From: Clostridium swellfunianum
GTDB lineage: Bacteria > Bacillota > Clostridia > Clostridiales > Clostridiaceae
Length of the DNA: 64,000 nucleotides
NCBI RefSeq assembly: GCF_023656515.1
Contig: NZ_JAMOFV010000006.1
Coordinates: forward strand, 748,336-812,335
Direction of reading: 5' to 3'
Each line of letters begins with the position of its first letter. Position 1 is the first letter of the stretch. Made by a program: the position numbers and the translations under genes. Positions 35,931 through 43,108 of this stretch are shown here, in pieces. The notes under the pieces are model-generated. The model was not told the origin of the DNA. It was given only the letters and a program-made list of their open reading frames with translations, and did no database searches.

Positions 35931-36899
35931 CTACCATACGCCTTCTTCGCCAACTTTATTAGCGATTTTATTAGTTGCTATAATCAATACCAATGCTATT
36001 AACGATTTAAACATACCTGCAGCTGCACCTAAACTGTAAGCCGCTTCTTTAATACCCTTTCTATATACGTAAGTATCAATAATATCCGCCACCGGCATTA
36101 CCATATCATTGTATAAAAGGAATATCTGTTCAAAACCAGCATTGAGCACTCCACCAAGTCCAAGTATAAACAAGGTCATTATTACCGGTTTTATGCACGG
36201 AAGAGTTATATGCAGCATTCTTTGGAATAAATTAGCTCCATCAATTTTGGCAGCCTCATATAGCTCTTGATCAACACCAGCTAGTGCCGCCATGTATATG
36301 ATGGTTCCCCAACCTATGCCTTTGTAGATATCAGTAATTACAAGTATACTTCTAAAGCTTTCCTTGCTTCCAAGAAAGTCAAAAGAAGCCCCTCCAAAGG
36401 ATCTTATTATTTCATTTACAAAACCATCAACTGGATTAAGAAAAGTTCTTATTATACCAGCGAAAACAACCCAAGATACAAAGTGTGGCAAATACACTAT
36501 TGTTTGAGTTAGTTTTTTGAATTTTAGATTCTTAAGCTCATTTAAAAGTAGAGCAAGTATTATTGGCGCAGGAAATCCGAAAAACATTTTAAGCAAACTT
36601 ATTATTACTGTATTTTTCATAACAAGCGGGAACTTAGGAGTATTAAACAAATCCCTAAAGTTTTTAAGCCCAACCCAAGGGCTGTCCATAATACCTTTAA
36701 ACATATTGTAATCTTTAAAGGCAATAACTGAACCATACATGGTTATATATCTAAAGATTATTAGATGTATTACACCCGGAAGTATTAATAAATATAAGTA
36801 TTTATGCTTACATATATTAGCCCACAGCTTTTTTAACGATTTAGAATTAGGAGTTTTCTTTATTGGATCGCTATTTATAGTTGCGTTAATTTCACCCAT
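35931..36899 (-). CDS. Carbohydrate ABC transporter permease (LplB type)
   Basis: Integral membrane subunit of a sugar importer, about 322 residues with six membrane helices after a cytoplasmic N-terminus. YLLILPGVIHLIIFRYITMYGSVIAFKDY is the first helix and signature. QELYEAAKIDGANLFQRMLHITLPCIKP is the EAA loop contacting the ATPase. The ATG at 36899 is preferred; an in-frame TTG at 36905 is closer to the AAGGA site and remains possible. It lies 13 bp upstream of the second permease gene and forms the usual heterodimer with it. Substrate is likely an oligosaccharide processed by the downstream hydrolases. Confidence 0.92.
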   Translation of the reverse strand: MGEINATINSDPIKKTPNSKSLKKLWANICKHKYLYLLILPGVIHLIIFRYITMYGSVIAFKDYNMFKGIMDSPWVGLKNFRDLFNTPKFPLVMKNTVIISLLKMFFGFPAPIILALLLNELKNLKFKKLTQTIVYLPHFVSWVVFAGIIRTFLNPVDGFVNEIIRSFGGASFDFLGSKESFRSILVITDIYKGIGWGTIIYMAALAGVDQELYEAAKIDGANLFQRMLHITLPCIKPVIMTLFILGLGGVLNAGFEQIFLLYNDMVMPVADIIDTYVYRKGIKEAAYSLGAAAGMFKSLIALVLIIATNKIANKVGEEGVW

Positions 36900-36970
36900 T
36901 ATCAATTCACATCCTTAATATTGAAAAATAATATTGCAAATAACCAGGAATGCGTCACTTATCTATAGAA

Positions 36971-37012
36971 GAAGTATTTTTATTGAAACAAAGGCTCCAA
37001 TAAAAATACTTC
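36971..37012 (-). other. Strong hairpin downstream of the binding-protein gene
   Basis: GAAGTATTTTTATTG and CAATAAAAATACTTC form 15 perfect pairs with a 12-nt loop. Placed between the solute-binding protein and the permeases, it fits a stem that protects the binding-protein mRNA and lowers permease expression. Confidence 0.7.
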
Positions 37013-37019
37013 CTTAGTA

Positions 37020-38585
37020 CTAGTTAACTTTTAACTCTTTTTCATAAACCTTTTTAAAGTCTTCGAAAGCTCCCTTTTCCTTGCTGTAAAGCTCTGTAGC
37101 TTCCTTTTCAATTTGTTTTCCTTCAAATTTGTTGTAGTATGCATCGATAAATTTGTCATATTCCTTTATATCTTTTTGACCAGTGATAATACCAATGAAT
37201 ATTTCGTTAGCCATATCATCAATTTCAGTTGCATGCTTCATGTAAGTAGGCATATTGTCTCTAACGCTCATGCTGAAGTGGTGAATTCTATCTCTAGTAG
37301 CATCAGCTGACTTAACTCTAGCTTCTGCAAGCTTAGCCATTTGTGGAAGATCTGGAACAAGCTTTGGTCCGAACCAAATCCAACCAAGTGAGCCTAATCC
37401 AAGATTATTCTTCTCTTCCTCGGATATAAGTCTCTTAGCCTGACCATTTTCCATCTTATAGTGCTTTCCTTCTTCACCATACTCGTTAAGCATACCAATT
37501 TCTTTTGTCATCATCTTGTCAAGAACGTTTACTACAGTTTGAGGATTTTTAGGATGATTTGTTACACTTATATAACACCATGATCCTGGTGGTTCTGGAT
37601 AATCTCCGCTTAAGCCTTCAGGTCCTTTGATTGGATCTATTGGTAAAAGCTCAGCATTTGGAACATTAGCCTTTAAAGCTTTGTTTGTTCCATCATCTGG
37701 ACTATAAAAGCCCTGCCAGCTGTAGAACAATCCAATCTTATTTTTAGATATTATTTGTCCAATATCGCTTCCAGTAAATACAGTAGGCTCAATTAAACCT
37801 TCTTTATACATATCTCTTAGTGTCTGTAAAGCTTGTTTAGTTTCTGGAACAGTTGCGCCAAACTTTACTGTACCGTCTTTATATTTACCAAAGAAATCAG
37901 GAGCATAACCATAAGCATAGAATACTGGTGCAAAAGCTCTCCAATCCACTGAACCTGAGTTTTGTCCTCCAAATCCGTATGTATCTGCCTTTCCATTTCC
38001 ATCAGGGTCATTCTTAGTAAATGCTCTTGCAACATTTATAAACTCATCAAGAGTTGTTGGCACTTTTAAGCCTAATTTATCCAACCAGTCTTTTCTTACA
38101 AAAGTACTCATTGTTGAACCGTTTCCATTTATATCAGTAGGAATCCTATATAATTTGCCGTTTTCATAATACGGGAATAACATTTCTGGTGTAAACTTTT
38201 TAAGCATATTCTTATCTTTAGTTTGCTTTAAAAGAGGCATCAAATCTACAAGAAGTCCTGCTTCCTTCCACTGTTTGTACTCCGTTCCCATTCCGTTATA
38301 CCACAGTACATCAGGTCTCTTGTCATTATCCTGCATTAAAAGATTAGTCTTAGTATTTTTTTCTTCCCAGCCTGGAAGCATGATAAAGTCAAGTTCAGCA
38401 TTTAACTTGTTTCCCACTTCTTTTTGAAGCCAAGTGTCAGGTTTCTTAGGACCTGCCATCAAAGTTATTGAAATTTTAGGTTTTCCCTCTTCAGTTGTTG
38501 TTGGATTTGCTTTTTTACAGCCAGCTAACAACGAAGTAGAAATTGCTGCTACAAGCACTAGACTTAATAACTTTTTACTCTTCAT
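37020..38585 (-). CDS. Extracellular sugar-binding lipoprotein of an ABC importer
   Basis: Large family 1-type solute-binding protein of 521 residues, anchored outside the membrane. The signal peptide ends in the lipobox LLAG-Cys23. PDVLWYNGMGTEYKQWKEAGLLVDL and LGLKVPTTLDEFINVARAFTKNDPDGNGKADTYGF are typical of LplA/LipO-like binding proteins paired with LplB/LplC permeases. The long length suits complex oligosaccharides. It is the first gene of the minus-strand operon, divergent from the LacI regulator, and is followed by a strong hairpin. The ligand is unknown; N-glycan-derived oligosaccharides or glycopeptides fit the downstream enzymes. Confidence 0.92.
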   Translation of the reverse strand: MKSKKLLSLVLVAAISTSLLAGCKKANPTTTEEGKPKISITLMAGPKKPDTWLQKEVGNKLNAELDFIMLPGWEEKNTKTNLLMQDNDKRPDVLWYNGMGTEYKQWKEAGLLVDLMPLLKQTKDKNMLKKFTPEMLFPYYENGKLYRIPTDINGNGSTMSTFVRKDWLDKLGLKVPTTLDEFINVARAFTKNDPDGNGKADTYGFGGQNSGSVDWRAFAPVFYAYGYAPDFFGKYKDGTVKFGATVPETKQALQTLRDMYKEGLIEPTVFTGSDIGQIISKNKIGLFYSWQGFYSPDDGTNKALKANVPNAELLPIDPIKGPEGLSGDYPEPPGSWCYISVTNHPKNPQTVVNVLDKMMTKEIGMLNEYGEEGKHYKMENGQAKRLISEEEKNNLGLGSLGWIWFGPKLVPDLPQMAKLAEARVKSADATRDRIHHFSMSVRDNMPTYMKHATEIDDMANEIFIGIITGQKDIKEYDKFIDAYYNKFEGKQIEKEATELYSKEKGAFEDFKKVYEKELKVN

Positions 38586-38992
38586 AGTTTTTTCCCCCTA
38601 TTTTAATATAATTTAACTCAAAACTCGCTAAACCTAAGGTTATTTTTTATATTTTTTAACCTTCATATTTGTTAGTTTTAACTCGTTTCTATGATTAAAT
38701 TATAACCTCATTTAACGTAAATTTCAATAGAATTTTTAATATTTTTTTAAATTTTGTAAACTATTTCACCTTTGTAAAAACTCGATTTTAAATCTATATT
38801 CCTGCTGTACAAAATTGTTCTGTCGAACTCTGTATTTTTCTTGACCTTTCTTGTTGTTTAGGTTAAAATTAACTTATTATTAACTCTAAAACAGTTGTGT
38901 TATAAATAAAATAAATAACCTAATATAGAGTTATATTTGTTTTATCTATATAGGATAATATTATCATGAATAATTAGGGTGTGGTGATTAAG
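38586..38992. promoter_or_regulatory. Divergent control region between importer operon and LacI gene
   Basis: About 400 bp of AT-rich sequence without a credible gene. The word AGGTTA/TAACCT recurs five times: 38636-38642 with 38657-38663 (inverted AAGGTTA/TAACCTT), 38703-38708, and TTAGGTTA at 38858-38865 with TAACCTAA at 38916-38923 (inverted). These are candidate binding sites for the adjacent LacI-type regulator. A site resembling the usual LacI-family central CG palindrome was not found. Confidence 0.4.
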
Positions 38993-40006
38993 ATGAGTAA
39001 AGTAACCTTGGAAAGTATTTCTTCTATTTTAAATGTATCTCAAAACACTGTTTCTAAAGCATTAAGAGGAGCCCCAGGAGTAAGCGATGAGCTAAGAGCT
39101 AAGATATTTAACCTTGCAACAGAAATGGGTTATAAAAAAGTTCAGCAGGCTGCTGAAATATCAGTTAAAAACATAACCTTGCTATGCCGCAGCAGTTTTT
39201 TATCCGATGTAACCTTTTGGTCTCAGGTATTCTCAGGCATAAGTAAGTATTGCAGCAAAAACAATATAAAATTAAGCGTAGTAAGCATTGATGGCAGCAA
39301 AGAAGAAAAAGCCGAAACTATATTATCAATTATGCCTTATACAGCTGATGGTTTTATTATTGCAGGCACAATAAGCGACACTTTACTAAAAAAGATAAAA
39401 TCCTCAAAGATTCCTTTTGTAGTAGTAGACCATTTTAGCGAAGAAGTAGATTGTGATTATATTAATATTTCAAACAAACTAGGAATTTATAAATTAATGA
39501 AGCACATTTATACTAACGGGCATAGAAATATAGGCTTTATAAGCAACTCCATATCTGCCTACAGCTTTACAGAAAGATTTGATGCCTATTTAAAATACAT
39601 GAAGGACTTTAAGCTTCCTGTTAAGGATGAATATTTATGGCTGGAAGCAGAATATATCCAAACTGACTACTTGAAAAACAAGCTTTCTTCTTCTATTAAA
39701 AATAAAGATTTTCCTACTGCTTGGATTTGTGTAAATGATAATACAGCTCTTACTTTTATAAAAGCTTTAACTGAAATGAACATATCAGTTCCAGAAGATG
39801 TCAGCATCGTTGGTTTTGATAACATTTCAGAGTTAATTTATACAAATTTAACCACTATAGATGTTCCAAAGCAGAGCATTGGTGAAAAGGCTGTTGAACA
39901 GCTTATTAGCAGAGTAGAAAATCCAAACAAGCCCTTAGAAGATGTAATGTTAAGTGTAGAACTAATAGAAAGAGCTTCTGTAAAAAAGCTATCTCTTACT
40001 GAATAA
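38993..40006 (+). CDS. LacI family transcriptional regulator
   Basis: Sugar-responsive DNA-binding protein of 337 residues. The N-terminal HTH is VTLESISSILNVSQNTVSKALRGAPGVSDELRAKI, a full LacI-type motif. The periplasmic-binding-like sensor follows with GFIIAGTISDTLL, FVVVDHF, GHRNIGFISNS and AWICVNDNTALTFIKAL, VSIVGFDNIS. ATG at 38993 is chosen because GGTGTGGTG lies just upstream; a GTG at 38981 would add four residues. It is divergent from the importer operon, which it very probably controls. The effector is likely a mono- or disaccharide of the pathway. Confidence 0.9.
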   Translation: MSKVTLESISSILNVSQNTVSKALRGAPGVSDELRAKIFNLATEMGYKKVQQAAEISVKNITLLCRSSFLSDVTFWSQVFSGISKYCSKNNIKLSVVSIDGSKEEKAETILSIMPYTADGFIIAGTISDTLLKKIKSSKIPFVVVDHFSEEVDCDYINISNKLGIYKLMKHIYTNGHRNIGFISNSISAYSFTERFDAYLKYMKDFKLPVKDEYLWLEAEYIQTDYLKNKLSSSIKNKDFPTAWICVNDNTALTFIKALTEMNISVPEDVSIVGFDNISELIYTNLTTIDVPKQSIGEKAVEQLISRVENPNKPLEDVMLSVELIERASVKKLSLTE

Positions 40007-40031
40007 CTTTAAAACTTTAAAATAAGGTTAC

Positions 40032-40264
40032 GTTTAAGAACAGTGTTGATTTTTGAATAGGAACTTCCTCTAGGAAACCGTTCGCTATGCAAGAAATTCT
40101 AAGCTTTCCTTTGTTTAAAAGTCCTAAGCCGACTAAACTCGCTTCGCTTTAAACAGTAGCCGGCTCTTAACGGACCTTTAAAGCCGGAAAGCTAAGACTT
40201 TCTAGGCTTCGCTCAATGATTTCTACGAGGAAGTTCCTATTCCATATCAACACTGTTCTTAAAC
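40032..40264. repeat. Foldback element 1 (233 bp)
   Basis: Outer arms GTTTAAGAACAGTGTTGAT (40032-40050) and its exact complement at 40246-40264 are 19 bp long. A second perfect pair of 16 bp joins 40055-40070 with 40227-40242. The interior holds AAACTCGCTTCGCTTTAAAC (40135 on) and CTCTAGGAAACCGTTCGC (40068 on), motifs shared in opposite orientation with the next element. Confidence 0.88.
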
Positions 40265-40287
40265 AGAGCCTAATTTTTTGGTTAGGT

Positions 40288-40520
40288 TTAATAAATATGT
40301 TGAAGTAAGCAGGTTATTTGTTCTCGTAGAAAACATTGAGCGAACATCAATAAGACTTGACTTTTTTTATATAATTCTGCGTTAAGAAATTTTTACTGTT
40401 TGAGCGAAGCGAGTTTAAAAATTTTAGCAGAGTTATATAAAAGAAGTCTTAGTCTTATATGTGCAGCGAACGTTTTCCTAGAGAACAAATAACCTGCGTG
40501 AATTCAACATTATTTATTAA
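40288..40520. repeat. Foldback element 2 (233 bp), inverted relative to element 1
   Basis: Arms GCAGGTTATTTGTTCTC (40309-40325) and the exact complement at 40481-40497 are flanked by TTAATAAATA and TATTTATTAA. Pairing continues inward through most of the element. The centre AACTGTTTGAGCGAAGCGA region (about 40394-40416) is the reverse complement of the centre of element 1, although the outer arms of the two elements differ in sequence. Confidence 0.88.
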
Positions 40521-40623
40521 GCTTAGCTTAATTTTAAAAAAATTTTTCATCAGATTTGAAATCTCTCTAAAAGCTGCATATTTATTAAACGAGGAGCTAT
40601 TAAAAATTAGAGAGGTGCTTTAG

Positions 40624-41157
40624 ATGAAAATGATAAAAGTAGTAACAAAAAAGATAAGAATGGATTATGTGAATTTATTTTCTCCAAAGGCTATGATGCC
40701 TGGAGAGGAACAGAAGTACAGTGTATGCATACTTATTCCTAAAACTGATATTGAAACTGTAAGCAAAATAAATTTGGCGGTGGAGGCTGCAAAGAGAGCA
40801 GATATTTCACTATGGGGATATGAGATGCCAAGCAACTTAAAAACTCCCTTAAGAGATGGGGATTTGGAAAAACCTAATTATGAGGATTATAGAGGACACT
40901 ACTTTCTTAATGCTGTTTCTAGGAGAAAGCCTGAGGTTGTAAACAAAAAACTTGTTGAAATTAAGGAGGAAGAGGAAGTTTATTCTGGCTGCTATGGAAG
41001 GGTATCCATAAACTTTTATCCCTTCAACTGGAATGACAACAAGGGTGTTGGCTGCGGCCTTATAAATGTTCAAAAGCTTGAAGATGGCGAACCGATTGGT
41101 ACAAGCTTTAGTGCTGAAGAAGATTTTGGAGCAGAGGATGGTGATAAGCCATGGTAG
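40624..41157 (+). CDS. DUF2815 phage protein, putative ssDNA-binding protein
   Basis: Small acidic-tailed protein of 177 residues of the DUF2815 family found in Firmicutes phage replication modules, where it is thought to bind single-stranded DNA. LFSPKAMMPGEEQKYSVCILIPKTDIETV, DGDLEKPNYEDYRGHYFLNA and VYSGCYGRVSINFYPFNWNDNKGVGCGLINVQK are the family blocks. The tail EEDFGAEDGDKPW is acidic, as in ssDNA-binding proteins. The ATG has AGAGAGGTG upstream and the gene overlaps the polymerase gene by 7 bp. Functional assignment rests on family knowledge. Confidence 0.85.
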   Translation: MKMIKVVTKKIRMDYVNLFSPKAMMPGEEQKYSVCILIPKTDIETVSKINLAVEAAKRADISLWGYEMPSNLKTPLRDGDLEKPNYEDYRGHYFLNAVSRRKPEVVNKKLVEIKEEEEVYSGCYGRVSINFYPFNWNDNKGVGCGLINVQKLEDGEPIGTSFSAEEDFGAEDGDKPW

Positions 41158-43088
41158 AAGGTAGAAGAGTTTTAGCAATAGATATAGAAACCTGTTCAGG
41201 ATTGGACCTTGCAAAATGCGGGGTCTATTCCTATGTGCAGAATGAAGACTTTGAGATTTTGCTTTTTGGCTATGCCTTTGAGGAAGAGGAAGTAAAGGTT
41301 ATTGATTTAAAAAGCGGAGAAGAGCTTCCTGAAAAAGTTAAAAAGGCACTTGTAGATCCAAAGGTAATTAAAACAGCCTTTAATGCAAATTTTGAGCGCA
41401 CCTGTCTTAGCTGGTATTTAAAAACGGATATGCCTCCTGAGCAGTGGAGATGCACTCAGGTAATGGCACTAAGCCTTGGTCTGCCAGCAAGCTTGGAGGC
41501 AGCAGCTCAGGTTTTAAAGCTTAAGGAGCAGAAGCTTTCGGAAGGAAAAAAGCTTATTAAGTATTATGGTACAGCTAGAAAAAGCTTAAGCCTTCAAGCT
41601 GAGGATAGAGAAAGCTGGGAGAAGTTTAAAGGCTACTGCAGGCAGGATGTAGAGGTGGAAAGAAGCCTTAGAAAGCAGCTTGAAAGCTATGAAATAACAG
41701 ATAAGGAGCAAAGGCTTTGGGTTTTAGACCAGCATATAAATGATTATGGGGTAAAAGTGGACAAGGAACTTTTAGAAAAGGCCTTAAGCTGCAATGCCTT
41801 AAATGCTGAGAGCATTGAAAAGGAGCTAATAGAATTAACTGGTGTAAAAAATCCAAACAGTGCAGCTCAGCTTAAGAAATGGCTTTATGACAATGAGGGG
41901 CTAAAGGCAGATTCTTTAAATAAGGAAGCGGTTGAGGAGCTTTTGGAGCAGGAAAATAGCGCTAGAGCTAAAAGGGTTTTGAGTTTAAGGCAGGAGCTTT
42001 CCAAAACTTCAATTAAAAAGTATGAAGCAATGAAAAGAGCTATGTGCAGTGATGGCAGAGTACGAGGCTTGTTTCAGTTTTATGGTGCAAACAGAACTGG
42101 CAGATGGGCAGGAAGGCTGGTTCAGGTGCAAAACCTGCCTCAGAACAAAATGGATGAGCTGGATTTGGCAAGAAACCTGTTAATAAAGGGTAATACTGAA
42201 GCACTTGAAGGCTTAACCGGCAGCTCCTCACAGGTGTTGTCTCAGCTTGTAAGAACAGCTTTTGTGCCTGAGGAGGGGGCAAGATTTATAGCTGCGGATT
42301 TTAGTGCTATTGAAGCTAGAATAATAGCTTGGCTTGCAGGTGAGCAGTGGAGAATAGAAGTTTTTAAAGCTCATGGAAAGATATATGAGGCTTCTGCTGC
42401 AAAAATGTTTAAGGTGCCTATAGAGTCTATTGGAAAAGACAGTGCTTTAAGGCAGAAGGGAAAAATAGCTGAACTGGCGCTGGGCTATCAGGGAAGCAAG
42501 GGGGCTCTTATAAATATGGGGGCTTTAAAAATGGGCTTGAAGGAAAGAGAGCTTATAGAGCTTGTTACAGCCTGGAGGGGTGCAAATAAAAATATAGTTA
42601 AGCTTTGGCAGCAGGTGGAAATGGCTGCAGTTACTGCAGTAGAACAAAGAAGAGCAGTTAAGCTTCAGCACAAGCTTGAATTTTTCTTTGAGAGGGGAAT
42701 TCTTTTTATTAAGCTTCCCTCGGGCAGAAAGCTTTCCTACATAAATGCAAGGCTTAAATTAGATTTTGATTTTAATAAATACATAATTACCTATGAGGGC
42801 ATAGATCAAACAAATAAGCTCTGGACAACCTTAAAGACCTATGGAGGAAAGCTTGTAGAAAATATAGTGCAGGCTATAGCTAGAGATTGTCTGGCAGAGG
42901 CAATGCTTAGGCTTTATGAGAATGGCTATAAAATTGTTATGCATATTCATGACGAGGTGGTTTTAGAGGTGCCGGAGAATTTTGGCTCCCTTGAAGAGGT
43001 GCAGGAAACTATGGCTGAGCCAATAGCTTGGGCCAAGGGGCTGCATTTAACCGCAGAGGCCTTTGAAAGCAAGTACTATAGAAAATAA
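41151..43088 (+). CDS. Phage-type family A DNA polymerase
   Basis: DNA polymerase of 645 residues with a 3'-5' exonuclease domain at the N-terminus (LAIDIETCSG, the DxE motif; AFNANFERTCL) and no 5'-3' exonuclease domain. Polymerase motif A is ADFSAIEARIIAWLAG near residue 382, motif B is KIAELALGYQGSKGAL near 440, and motif C is HIHDEVVLEVP near 598. GANRTGRWAGRLVQVQNLPQ precedes motif A. All catalytic acids appear intact. It overlaps the DUF2815 gene and precedes a VapE-like gene, the order seen in many clostridial phages. No other phage structural genes are present. Confidence 0.93.
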   Translation: MVEGRRVLAIDIETCSGLDLAKCGVYSYVQNEDFEILLFGYAFEEEEVKVIDLKSGEELPEKVKKALVDPKVIKTAFNANFERTCLSWYLKTDMPPEQWRCTQVMALSLGLPASLEAAAQVLKLKEQKLSEGKKLIKYYGTARKSLSLQAEDRESWEKFKGYCRQDVEVERSLRKQLESYEITDKEQRLWVLDQHINDYGVKVDKELLEKALSCNALNAESIEKELIELTGVKNPNSAAQLKKWLYDNEGLKADSLNKEAVEELLEQENSARAKRVLSLRQELSKTSIKKYEAMKRAMCSDGRVRGLFQFYGANRTGRWAGRLVQVQNLPQNKMDELDLARNLLIKGNTEALEGLTGSSSQVLSQLVRTAFVPEEGARFIAADFSAIEARIIAWLAGEQWRIEVFKAHGKIYEASAAKMFKVPIESIGKDSALRQKGKIAELALGYQGSKGALINMGALKMGLKERELIELVTAWRGANKNIVKLWQQVEMAAVTAVEQRRAVKLQHKLEFFFERGILFIKLPSGRKLSYINARLKLDFDFNKYIITYEGIDQTNKLWTTLKTYGGKLVENIVQAIARDCLAEAMLRLYENGYKIVMHIHDEVVLEVPENFGSLEEVQETMAEPIAWAKGLHLTAEAFESKYYRK

Positions 43089-43108
43089 ATAAGCAAAGGA
43101 GGATAAGC

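Noticed and set aside
38858-38923. Firm call of a LacI operator at TTAGGTTA/TAACCTAA
   Set aside because: The arms are about 50 bp apart and lack the central CG of most LacI-family sites, so they are listed only as candidate elements of the control region.
40032-40520. Interpretation of the foldbacks as an insertion sequence
   Set aside because: No transposase frame lies between the arms, and the total length of each element is only 233 bp.
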